Below are positions 23,891-33,076 of a stretch of 64,000 bases of DNA, one piece after another. Source of the DNA: Hirudinaria manillensis (Eukaryota; Annelida; Clitellata; Hirudinida; Hirudinidae); the NCBI GenBank assembly GCA_034509925.1, contig CM067529.1, positions 11,169,001 through 11,233,000 of the forward strand, written 5' to 3'. The stretch's first letter is position 1, and each line of letters begins with the position of its first letter. The position numbers and the translations under genes are program-made. Below the pieces are notes generated by a model, which ran no database searches, was not told the origin of the DNA, and saw only the letters and a list, made by a program, of their open reading frames with translations.

Positions 23891-24628
23891 CAAATTACCA
23901 TAAAAATTTGAGTGAATTTAATTATGATTTTAGGACAATTAGTTTGAAAATATTAAAAATGTTAAAATTGAGAATAGACAATCACCACATTAGTGACATT
24001 AATTTAATTGAAATTAAAATATTTCTCACTTCATTGATGGCATCTTTGACAAACACCTTTCATTAAAGAGATATTAACAAGTCACCATTCACGTGAAACA
24101 ATAGCTTTTAACTTAATATCAATACTTTCCTGACGTCACTTTTGTAAGAATGGACAAATTGTTAGAAGCGATAAACAGCCTCGGGCTAAATTGTCCTGTT
24201 TGTGAGACAGACATCGCTAGCAACAATGAGTTCATGAGATAAGCAAGATGTAAGTGAAATGTCTGAGTACCAAACAATCATTTTCCATACTCATGCTCCT
24301 GATCATGAAGATCCATTTGATGGATGAATTGGACTTCTTCTGCAAAGGAGAGATCGAAGGTTAAAGCTTGATGCATTGTGATGTAACTGTATTTTCACGG
24401 ATCACACGATTATACCATACCTACAGGTGAAAGGTCACGTTCACGGAAACACAATCGGAGATGTTTTAAAGATTTTGAATACAAAATAAAATTATATTAT
24501 CGAGGCTATTATAATATAAATTAACAAATTGAATTCATTGTCTTTGGAACAACAAGTCTAAATATAAGAGTAATAATACAATTTAATTAACGCCCAGATA
24601 CGAATCTGTATTTCATTTATTTAGGAGA
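23891..24628. other. Spacer and presumed 5' region of LRR copy 1
   Basis: AT-rich DNA. From about 24129 it becomes similar to the 5' flanks of the other LRR copies (CTGACGTCACTTTTGTAAGAA here, CTGAAGTCACTTTTGCAAGAA elsewhere). A splice acceptor (TTTATTTAG at 24616-24624) just before the first ATG implies a 5' noncoding exon within this region. No other gene seen. Confidence 0.5.
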
Positions 24629-26708
24629 ATGGTGACTGATAATCTAAAAAGCATGCAGGACTACTTATTGGAGTTTGTTGTCATCAACTACGCGGACGTT
24701 CTTAAAAAATTTCTTGATAAACCATCGAGTAGAAAGCAACTCCCTCCTTTTCTATTTGAGCGAATAATCATGAAGAGCAAAGAAATAAATTGGATCATCC
24801 ATAAGCAATTTCTTTGCAACTTGTTACCGGTGAGAGATATCCTTCAATGGAAGAACATTGACTTGCTATTATATCCTAGGATGTCGTACATAAATTGCCT
24901 GCACGAAAGCACTTTACACCAAGTGGTAATGTCAACATATCCGGTCAAAAGTCTTTCCATTTCGTTGGAGCATATCACAGAACAGTCTATGAAAAGTATT
25001 TCCAGATTGGGATCCACAATCGAATTCTTGGATCTCGTTTATAAGAGGTAAGATTTGTAATGACATTATGGATTTTTTAACAACTAACTATTTGATAACT
25101 TTTAGGAGAGAAGCAATTGATATTTTGAATGCTCCCTATCCAAAATTGAAAAAGTTACATCTCTCATTTATTTCGTATCATAGTAGAGAACCTAATATGC
25201 GCTTAGATTTCGCTCCCTTTTCCGAAACTTTGGAGGAATTGTCACTGTATAATGAACGTTTGGACGACTTCACAAAAAACTCAATGACAAGCTTAAAGAA
25301 CCTCAAAGTTTTGGCTATTCCTAAAACAAACAAAAATGACAAAGAACTAAAATACATTATTAGTTCGTTGCCTCAATTGAGGTAATCACATATGTGCAAA
25401 ATAAGATTAGAAATGAGTTTAATTTCCACATTAATATTCTTTCAGAACATTGGATTTGGGGGATGGCTGTCTTTTTTCATTTAGTAAAGGAAGTCTTCCT
25501 TCTCTGGACATTCTTCGATCCATAGCCAGGCATCAGAATTTAAGAAATATTAGCGTATTTCTTATAATTTCGTGACGTTACCTAACTGATATTATGTAAT
25601 TGTAAAGACTTCTTAAAATGCAGGTTATCCGTGACTATGGAGGAGAAGAGTTTCTCTCAACATGCAGTGCCTACATACACAGTACTTTGAACATTGACTT
25701 AAATGGCAAAAGACTATTTCAAGAAAATGAAAATAACCCTAAATACCAATCAGAATTTCTGAAATTGTTTGAAAATGTGAGAATTTAGAAATTCTAATTT
25801 TTATTTATAATTGTGCAAATAACATTTGAAATTAAATTATTTATTTATTTCCTATATTCAAATTCTTTTTGTGAGCATGAACCTAATCTTTCAAAATGTA
25901 TATACCAACCAAACTTATTTTGAAAAATGTTCTAGGTTCTATTCACTAGATATAAATTATCTTTGGATAGGTGAGTTGGATATATATGTAATTTGGGTAA
26001 TTTTTATGCAATAATATTTATTATGAATTTTATTTTCAGTTCTATTGTTAAAAATCATATCCTTTCCGATATATCAACCCCCGAATTCAGAAGGTAATTA
26101 ACAATTGTTATTGTATATTATAATAAACATGACGTTTATATCTCTTCACAGGAAGTTATTGTACATTTACTGTACTGTTATTAACCATCACGTGCCATTA
26201 CAAGAAGTAAGACTCTGTTTATTCCTGGGAGAACATTTATCAACAATTGATTTAAAATGATTAACAATCTAAAAAATGATTAGTTTTGTAGTATGTAAGA
26301 AATCAAGATTCAATTGAATTTGTAAGTTTTTGTTATATTTTGTATTTCATCAAAAAGTAAAACAAATAGCAACTATAATAATCAGATCGTTAATAAACGA
26401 TATTATTGGTATTACGTCCACAGATTTCTCGTTACATGGCAAAAATTATGTTGGAAATAGTAAACAAAGACTTGAACAAAGGGTTAACCAGAATGATAAT
26501 GCGGCGGGTTCTCCTAACATTTTTTAGATACACAGCTGATGTAAGTTGAAAGTATAGAACCATAATTACATTTGAATATTTTATTATTAAATGTTATATT
26601 ATATCACTTAACTAGGTTGTCAGGACTGCTTTTAAGAACAACTCCATAGATGGTGACACTGTGATTTTTCTCAAAAACGAGCTGAAAGAATTCATATCAC
26701 AAAGTTAA
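24629..26708 (+). CDS. LRR-family gene, copy 1 (exon 4 deleted)
   Basis: The first of five paralogues of an unrecognised protein family. Exon 1 (24629-25047) starts at ATG behind an acceptor. Exon 2 (25106-25381) encodes LRR-like stretches (PKLKKLHLSF, TLEELSLYNE, LKNLKVLAIPKT). Exon 3 starts at 25446. Relative to copy 5, the end of exon 3 and all of exon 4 are missing. Reading on gives a stop after FLIIS, but a GTATTT donor at 25555 is in the phase needed to join the next exon (25624-25776). With that junction, all later exons (25936-25970, 26040 onward, 26424-26540, final exon to TAA 26706-26708) stay open and would give about 446 residues. AATAAA follows near 26745. Function unknown; the leucine-rich N-terminal segment and LRRs could suggest a ubiquitin-ligase adaptor, but this is weak. 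Confidence 0.65.
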
Positions 26709-26915
26709 ATCCGATTATAATTGATTGATGTTTATCGGTAACACAATAAAATGGAATTATGAATTTAATATATTGACAAACCTTTTAAATATAAAAAAAT
26801 ATCGTTGTTGCAATAATATCCTACTATAAATATATTTTTATAAACATAACAGATACAATAACTTAAAGGTTTACATTGCAACAACCACCAACGATTTTTT
26901 GTTGTTACGCAAAAG

Positions 26916-26928
26916 GAGTGTCACACTC
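26916..26928. promoter_or_regulatory. Conserved palindrome GAGTGTCACACTC
   Basis: A perfect 6+6 inverted repeat about a single C, about 210 bp after the copy 1 stop. It is retained after copies 2, 3 and 4. A role in 3'-end formation or simple conservation by recent duplication are both possible. Confidence 0.35.
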
Positions 26929-26999
26929 TTAATCGTGTGTTTTATCATTCTGCTCGCAATTCTAAATTTTTCTATCGAAATATGTCGTTTTTGATTTAA

Positions 27000-27546
27000 A
27001 TAGTCTCTTGTTTATTAGACTTTTGTCGTGTTTATGGCTTATCTCGAGAAACTGCTTGCTGAACTGTGGACTACCTCAGATCACTGCTCAGGTGTTTTCT
27101 TTGAGAACCGTGCTTGACTAAATCCTACGATCGTATAACGCTACCCAATATGAACTCTTGAGGAAGCACCTAGACCGGAGTATATGAAAGATTCTGTTCC
27201 ACTTCAGAATCTAGGCAATCCCCTGATTCCCTGTTAAACAATGGTTCGGAGTGACGCTCATAGACTAGGATGTCTGAAGTGCCTCAAGTTAATTCCTTAG
27301 CACCTCTTTTCTGACTGACCCAGAGGCGTGGGCTTCCATGGACTTAGATTATATGGCCATTGTCTATGATGTCACTCTCACCGAAGCGGTGGACAGGTTC
27401 CTACCTCAAGCGACAAGCCTCTAGAAATAGACATCCATGATTTGATGCTGGGTTCATGTGGGACATGTGGGAGAGACGTCACATTACCAACTCCGGCAGG
27501 AATTTATAGTGCAACCTATACCATCCGAGCCTGTACTCGTTCGTAT
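27000..27546 (+). mobile_element. L2/CR1-like LINE relic, left part (unit 1)
   Basis: Degenerate LINE sequence begins after LRR copy 1. The pieces read, in broken frames, TTSDHCSGVFF (resembling the SDH end of an APE endonuclease) and later LDYMAIVYDVTLTEAVDRFLP (the endonuclease-RT linker). It is 5'-truncated and full of stops. The gypsy element interrupts it at 27546; the remainder continues at 33077. Confidence 0.6.
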
Positions 27547-27773
27547 TGTTGGATCCCTGACATTAATTAATTAATTAATTAATTAATTAATTAATGAAGT
27601 TTAGTTAATATTCAGTATCTTTTATTTCGAAGTCGTATCTAGCGATTCAAGTCATTAAGCAGTTCCGATCAGGACAAGCAATCGACCAAATCGTCCAGAC
27701 GTATTTGCCATTAGTTAAATCCAATAAAGATATCCTTACGTTAATTAATTCATCGGACCCCTGGGTTACAACA
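27547..27773 (+). repeat. 5' LTR of the gypsy element
   Basis: 227 bp, beginning TGTTGGATCC and ending GGGTTACAACA. It contains an (AATT)n run near its start and AATAAA at 27723-27728. It is identical to the 3' LTR apart from four extra AATT units. Confidence 0.95.
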
Positions 27774-27774
27774 T

Positions 27775-27792
27775 TGGTGTCAGGAGTGGGAT
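27775..27792 (+). promoter_or_regulatory. Primer-binding site, tRNA-Leu type
   Basis: TGGTGTCAGGAGTGGGAT begins one base after the 5' LTR. It is complementary to the 3' end typical of eukaryotic leucine tRNAs (CCCACTCCTGACACCA), so reverse transcription would be primed by tRNA-Leu. The tRNA match is from memory. Confidence 0.75.
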
Positions 27793-27853
27793 TTAGCGTC
27801 GTAAAGAGATATCGATTCACTAGAGGTAAAAACAGCGAGTTTTAACGACAGAA

Positions 27854-30800
27854 ATGGGACCTAAGATACTGGAAGATTTGCGAGTTACCAATTTGAGACG
27901 AGAACTAAGGAATCGAGGCCTGGATGCAACTGGCCTAAAAGCCGAACTACAAGGACGGCTCGAGGAATGGCTTTTGGAAAATAATCACGATCCGTCGGAG
28001 TATGAATTTGGGGTTCACAAAGAAAAACAATGGGAAGCCATTCAGACTGCTATGAAAGCCGACAATAATGCCCTGATTTGCGGCTTGGATGTTTTACGGT
28101 CAGATATGACTTGCGGCTTGGATGCTTTGCGGTCAGACAATAATGTTTTACGGTCAGATATGACTTGCGGCATGGATGCTTTGCGGTCAGATATGAAATG
28201 TGACATTAATACTCTGCGGTCGGATATGAAATCAGATATAACCAACTTCCAGGTAGCCATGGATGTTTTACGTGAGCAGGTAAAGGCAGACGTAGCCAAA
28301 TGCCAGACATCCGTGGATGTTCTGCGGGAAGAGGTAAAAACTGACGTAGCCAACCTCAGATCATCCAAGGAAATGGCCGACCTTAGAAAGGTTAAAGCAG
28401 AATTAGATGCACTAAAAGAAGAGCAGAGGAGGGAAATAGAGAAGTTTAAGAAATACAATGAATCGAAAATAGAGACATATGGAAGAGAGAAAACGACAAG
28501 ACCACCATTATTCGATGGACAAGGGCCATGGGCAGTGTTCAGACATCAGTTTGAAACTGCCGCTGAACGTAACAAGTGGACCGAAGAGGAAAAAGCAACA
28601 GAACTGATAATGGTACTGCGAGGAAGGGCAGCCGAGCTTTTGCAAACAATGCTCCACTGTAAAGCCTATTCAGAAATAGCAGAAGCAATGGAAAGAAGAT
28701 TTGGGAATGGCCACATGCTGGAAGTACATAAAAACGAATTAAAAAACCGTACGCAAAAACAGGGCGAATCACTCCAAGAATTAGAAGCTGACGTCAGAAG
28801 GCTCGCATACTTAGCCCATCCAGGACAGTCAACGGATTTCATTGAAAACATTATAACTGACGCCTTCGTTGATGGGATAAGGGATGCGGAAACCAAAATG
28901 GCACTAAAAATTCATGGAATAAAGGCCAGCCATGAAGCATTGGCGTTTGCAATCTCCATGGAAGCGGCAAGAGCCTCAATCCAAAAAAGCTTGAATGTAA
29001 AGAAAATTGAAGCTCAGGAAGACAGAGGCAAGGAGAAAGATAAAGATAATGACAAAGACAGAGAGATGATTACAAAAATAGCTCGACAAATCAATGACCT
29101 CAGCAAGCCCCAAAGAAACTTAAGATTCCAGGTAGTAGATAGAAGACCAAGGTGCTTCAGGTGCAACAAGCCTGGCCATTTAGCCCGAGAATGTAGAACG
29201 ACCCTCTCCAAAAATCAGCAGTACTGGAGAGAGCCCTATAAATCAGAAAAACCTGAAGCTACTAATTTTAAGGGGCAAAGATCGTTTCAGCAAACTCGAA
29301 ATGCCCCACTCGTCTTTCACGTTACAGCATTAGGAAAAGGATCATCACTAGAGGTTAAAGGGAAAATTGGAGGGAAAGAATATAATCTTGTAATAGACAC
29401 AGGGGCATCTACTTCTATTGTCCAACCAAAGTTGGCAAGAAACAGTAAAGTAACGACCAACAACTACAAGCTAAAAACAGCCACCGGAGAATTAGTGCCA
29501 GTTCAAGGAACCACAACTATTACAGTGGATTTAGGAGGCAAGTCATTCGAACAAGAATTTATGATAGCCAATATAACAGACGAATGTATACTGGGATTGG
29601 ATTTCATGCGACGCTATGGAATTTCCATTGACATGAAGGGCGGCACCCTTCAACAAGGAGCAATGGAGATTCCTCTACACTACGGAGGTACAGAAGTCAA
29701 AGACACGTTTGTAAAAGTATTACAAAACGAGACCATCCCGGCACAGTCGGAAAGCTTAATTTGGGGCGGGCTAGAAGGCGACTATACAAAATTTGGTATA
29801 GGAGCAGTCGAAGATCAATCGGGCATTGGCCAAGGACTACTAATAGGACGAGCACTAGTCAAGCTGAACACCGGCAGAGTTCCACTGAGGGTAATGAATC
29901 TATCTGACCAGGAACAACAGATCAAAGCAGGAACACCTATCGCACTTTGCAGGAACGTGGAACGCATATTAACATTAGAAGGAAGTGGAAATAAGCATAT
30001 CAAAAGGGATACCATGTCTAAACCATTAATGGACAATCTCCTGAAAGATTTAGACAAAACTCTACAAAAAGAAGATTATCAACAAGCGAAAAATCTGCTT
30101 AGCGAATTTCAGGATATAATGGCTGAACAAGACGGCCCTTTGGGTAGGACTAACCTCGTGCAACATCAAATAAATACGGCCGGTGCTAAACCCATTCGAC
30201 AAAACCCCCGTCCACTTCCGTTAGCTACAAGAGCAAACGCCAAGGAAATGATAAAAGAAATGCAAGACCAAGGGGTTATTGAACCGTCAAATAGCCCCTG
30301 GAGCTCACCGGTGGTACTCGTTAAGAAGAAAGATGGATCACTTCGTTTTTGTGTCGACTATAGAAAGCTGAACGAAATGACACTTAAGGACAGTTACCCC
30401 TTACCTAGAATCGATGATACTTTAGACACTCTCTCGGGATCAAAAATTTTTTCCACATTAGATCTCAAAAGTGGTTACTGGCAAGTGGAGTTACATCCTG
30501 ACGATAAAGAAAAAACGGCTTTCTCGACAGGTGAAGGACTATGGCAATTCACTGTCATGCCGTTCGGGCTATGCAATGCCCCAGCAACGTTTGAAAGATT
30601 AATGGAACATATACTAAGGGGACTCAATTGGAAAGTATGCCTAGTATATTTGGATGACATAATTGTTGTTGGAAAAACATTTGGAGAACATTTAGACAAC
30701 CTCCGAGAAGTATTTAGTAGGATTAGAGAGGCAGGCATGAAACTGAGTCCAAAGAAATGCTCACTCTTTAAAAAAGAAGTCAAATACCTCGGCCATATCG

Positions 30801-32854
30801 TGTCTTCTGAAGGTGTTAGTACAGATCCAGATAAAGTCGAGGTAGTAAAAAATTGGCCTCTACCCAAAAATATCCAGGAACTTCAAAGCTTCTTAGGACT
30901 TTGTACCTATTACAGACGATTTATTGCCAACTTTTCAAACATCGCAAAAAGCCTTCATGAGCTTACTGTAAAAGGCAAACCATTTATCTGGAACGACAGC
31001 TGTGAAAAAGCATTTGATAATCTGAAAGAAGCTATGACAACGGCACCGATCCTGGCATATCCTATTCCCGGATTACCTTTTATCCTCGATACAGATGCCA
31101 GTAACTGTGGAATCGGAGCAGTTCTTTCCCAGCAAGTTGAAAATGAAGAAAAAGTGCTAGCATTTTATAGCCGTTCACTGTCTAAAGCGGAAAGGAACTA
31201 TTGCGTGACCCGGAGAGAATTATTAGCAGCAGTAGAATCCATGAAACATTTCCAGAAATATCTTTTGGGCCAGCCGTTTTTGCTAAGAACGGATCACGCC
31301 TCCCTGAGGTGGCTGCTAAACTTTAAAAACCCAGAAGGTCAGATGGCGAGGTGGATTGAAAAACTACAGGGTTTTCAGTTCAATATCGAACACAGGAGAG
31401 GTCAAATACACAACAACGCTGATGCGCTATCACGACGTCCTTGTCCACTTAACTGCAAACACTGCAACAACGCAGAGAAAAAACAGGAAACCGAAGAATG
31501 TCGACAAATTCGTATCACGGCTCCCGAACCCTGGACGGAAAGCGGGTTACGAGATCTACAATTAAGAGACGAAGCACTTGCACCCATACTACAGTGGATG
31601 GAGGCTGGGGTGAAACCAGATTGGCAACAGATAGCGGAGCAGGGAGAAGTTACTAAGTCCTATTGGGCACAGTGGGATTCCTTGAGAATTAGTAATGGAC
31701 TCCTACATAGGAAGTGGGAAACAGAGGATGGCACCGACTATCACCTTCAAATAGTACTTCCGAGATCTTGCGTCTCTGAGGTGTTACAAGAATTCCATAA
31801 CGGAACCTCAGGCGGACACCTAGGAGTGAATAAAACCATCAGGAAGGTGAGGGAGAGGTTTTACTGGTTGCACTACAAACAAGACGTTGAGGAATGGTGT
31901 AGAAATTGCAATAATTGCGCAACCAGTAAAGGTCCTCAAAAGAAAACTAAAGGTCTAATGCAACCTTATAATGTAGGAGTACCATTTGAAAGAATAGCTT
32001 TGGATATTGCCGGACCATTCCCTGCATCAAAGAAGGGAAATCGGTACATATTAGTAATCAGCGATTACTTCACCAAATGGACTGAAGCGTTTGCACTGCC
32101 AAATCAGGAGGCGGAAAATGTAGCTGATGCTCTTGTAAATAATTGGATTAGTCGATTCGGGGTGCCATTAGAGTTACATTCTGACCAAGGAAGGAATTTC
32201 GAGTCGAAAATATTTCAAGAGCTATGCGAAAACCTTGGAATCCATAAGACAAGAACCACTGCATTACATCCGCAATCGGACGGTATGGTCGAGAGATTTA
32301 ACAGGACCATGGAACAGTATTTGTCAAAAATGGTAAGTGAACAGCAAGATGACTGGGACAGATACCTGCCACTTTTCCTTATGGCCTACCGGACAGCCGT
32401 GCATAAAACGACAGGAATCAGTCCATCAAAAATGACATTCGGGAGGGAGATTCGTCTTCCTGCCGATATGATGTTCGGAAGAGCAGAGGAACCTAAGTCG
32501 GCATGTGACTACGTTTCAAGCCTAAGAAATACACTGGCCGACACACATCAGGTTGCCCGGAAAAATATTAGTGTTAATAGCGATCAAGCCAAAGCGAGAT
32601 ACGATAGGCAAGCCAATGATATAAGCTTTAAAGAAAACGAACTAGTCTGGCTATACAACCCCCAACGAAAAAAAGGGAAGTCGCCAAAGTTACAAAAAGA
32701 TTGGGAAGGACCATACCGAATCATAAAGAAAATAAACGACGTGGTATACCGCATACAGAAGTCAGCAAGGACTAGAATGAAAGTGGTCCACAGCAATCGA
32801 TTAGCAAAATATCACGGAGAAACAGAACAGCCTGTTCGGGACGAACAGATTTAA
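27854..32854 (+). CDS. Gag-Pol polyprotein of the gypsy element
   Basis: 1,666 codons without a stop, ATG 27854. Residues about 8-42 form a SAP motif (LRRELRNRGLDATGLKAELQ), a helix-loop-helix known for binding DNA. Residues about 55-215 are a coiled coil with repeated LRSDM units. A capsid-like region follows. Then come a CX2CX4HX4C zinc knuckle (C434, C437, H442, C447), an aspartic protease with DTG at 515-517, reverse transcriptase with YLDD at 932-935, RNase H starting LDTDAS near 1078, and an integrase with an HHCC zinc site from His1315 and catalytic D1384, D1444, E1480 (35 residues between the last two). It ends with a GPYRI-type C-terminal module. Gag and Pol are in one frame, so no frameshift signal is needed. 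All catalytic motifs are present, so it looks potentially functional. Confidence 0.95.
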   Translation: MGPKILEDLRVTNLRRELRNRGLDATGLKAELQGRLEEWLLENNHDPSEYEFGVHKEKQWEAIQTAMKADNNALICGLDVLRSDMTCGLDALRSDNNVLRSDMTCGMDALRSDMKCDINTLRSDMKSDITNFQVAMDVLREQVKADVAKCQTSVDVLREEVKTDVANLRSSKEMADLRKVKAELDALKEEQRREIEKFKKYNESKIETYGREKTTRPPLFDGQGPWAVFRHQFETAAERNKWTEEEKATELIMVLRGRAAELLQTMLHCKAYSEIAEAMERRFGNGHMLEVHKNELKNRTQKQGESLQELEADVRRLAYLAHPGQSTDFIENIITDAFVDGIRDAETKMALKIHGIKASHEALAFAISMEAARASIQKSLNVKKIEAQEDRGKEKDKDNDKDREMITKIARQINDLSKPQRNLRFQVVDRRPRCFRCNKPGHLARECRTTLSKNQQYWREPYKSEKPEATNFKGQRSFQQTRNAPLVFHVTALGKGSSLEVKGKIGGKEYNLVIDTGASTSIVQPKLARNSKVTTNNYKLKTATGELVPVQGTTTITVDLGGKSFEQEFMIANITDECILGLDFMRRYGISIDMKGGTLQQGAMEIPLHYGGTEVKDTFVKVLQNETIPAQSESLIWGGLEGDYTKFGIGAVEDQSGIGQGLLIGRALVKLNTGRVPLRVMNLSDQEQQIKAGTPIALCRNVERILTLEGSGNKHIKRDTMSKPLMDNLLKDLDKTLQKEDYQQAKNLLSEFQDIMAEQDGPLGRTNLVQHQINTAGAKPIRQNPRPLPLATRANAKEMIKEMQDQGVIEPSNSPWSSPVVLVKKKDGSLRFCVDYRKLNEMTLKDSYPLPRIDDTLDTLSGSKIFSTLDLKSGYWQVELHPDDKEKTAFSTGEGLWQFTVMPFGLCNAPATFERLMEHILRGLNWKVCLVYLDDIIVVGKTFGEHLDNLREVFSRIREAGMKLSPKKCSLFKKEVKYLGHIVSSEGVSTDPDKVEVVKNWPLPKNIQELQSFLGLCTYYRRFIANFSNIAKSLHELTVKGKPFIWNDSCEKAFDNLKEAMTTAPILAYPIPGLPFILDTDASNCGIGAVLSQQVENEEKVLAFYSRSLSKAERNYCVTRRELLAAVESMKHFQKYLLGQPFLLRTDHASLRWLLNFKNPEGQMARWIEKLQGFQFNIEHRRGQIHNNADALSRRPCPLNCKHCNNAEKKQETEECRQIRITAPEPWTESGLRDLQLRDEALAPILQWMEAGVKPDWQQIAEQGEVTKSYWAQWDSLRISNGLLHRKWETEDGTDYHLQIVLPRSCVSEVLQEFHNGTSGGHLGVNKTIRKVRERFYWLHYKQDVEEWCRNCNNCATSKGPQKKTKGLMQPYNVGVPFERIALDIAGPFPASKKGNRYILVISDYFTKWTEAFALPNQEAENVADALVNNWISRFGVPLELHSDQGRNFESKIFQELCENLGIHKTRTTALHPQSDGMVERFNRTMEQYLSKMVSEQQDDWDRYLPLFLMAYRTAVHKTTGISPSKMTFGREIRLPADMMFGRAEEPKSACDYVSSLRNTLADTHQVARKNISVNSDQAKARYDRQANDISFKENELVWLYNPQRKKGKSPKLQKDWEGPYRIIKKINDVVYRIQKSARTRMKVVHSNRLAKYHGETEQPVRDEQI

Positions 32855-32865
32855 AGAGGGGGCAA
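32853..32865 (+). promoter_or_regulatory. Polypurine tract
   Basis: AAAGAGGGGGCAA lies directly before the 3' LTR and would prime plus-strand synthesis. It overlaps the last bases of the Gag-Pol stop codon. Confidence 0.75.
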
Positions 32866-33076
32866 TGTTGGATCCCTGACATTAATTAATTAATTAATGA
32901 AGTTTAGTTAATATTCAGTATCTTTTATTTCGAAGTCGTATCTAGCGATTCAAGTCATTAAGCAGTTCCGATCAGGACAAGCAATCGACCAAATCGTCCA
33001 GACGTATTTGCCATTAGTTAAATCCAATAAAGATATCCTTACGTTAATTAATTCATCGGACCCCTGGGTTACAACA
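32866..33076 (+). repeat. 3' LTR of the gypsy element
   Basis: 211 bp, matching the 5' LTR base for base except for four fewer AATT units. It is followed by the target duplication GTAT. Confidence 0.95.

Larger units (their letters stand above)
27547..33076 (+). mobile_element. Ty3/gypsy LTR retrotransposon, apparently intact
   Basis: 5.5-kb element with LTRs at both ends (TGTTGG...ACAACA), a tRNA-Leu-type primer site, one Gag-Pol frame and a polypurine tract. It inserted into the LINE relic behind LRR copy 1. The 4-bp target duplication GTAT flanks it (27543-27546 and 33077-33080), and the empty site TCGTATGTTGCTC survives in the sister unit near 39315. The LTRs differ only in the number of AATT repeats, so insertion is recent. 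Confidence 0.95.

Noticed and set aside
23641-23901. 86-codon minus-strand frame with 20-residue periodicity
   Set aside because: It is a translation of the 60-bp tandem repeat upstream of a promoter, with no signal, splice or family support.
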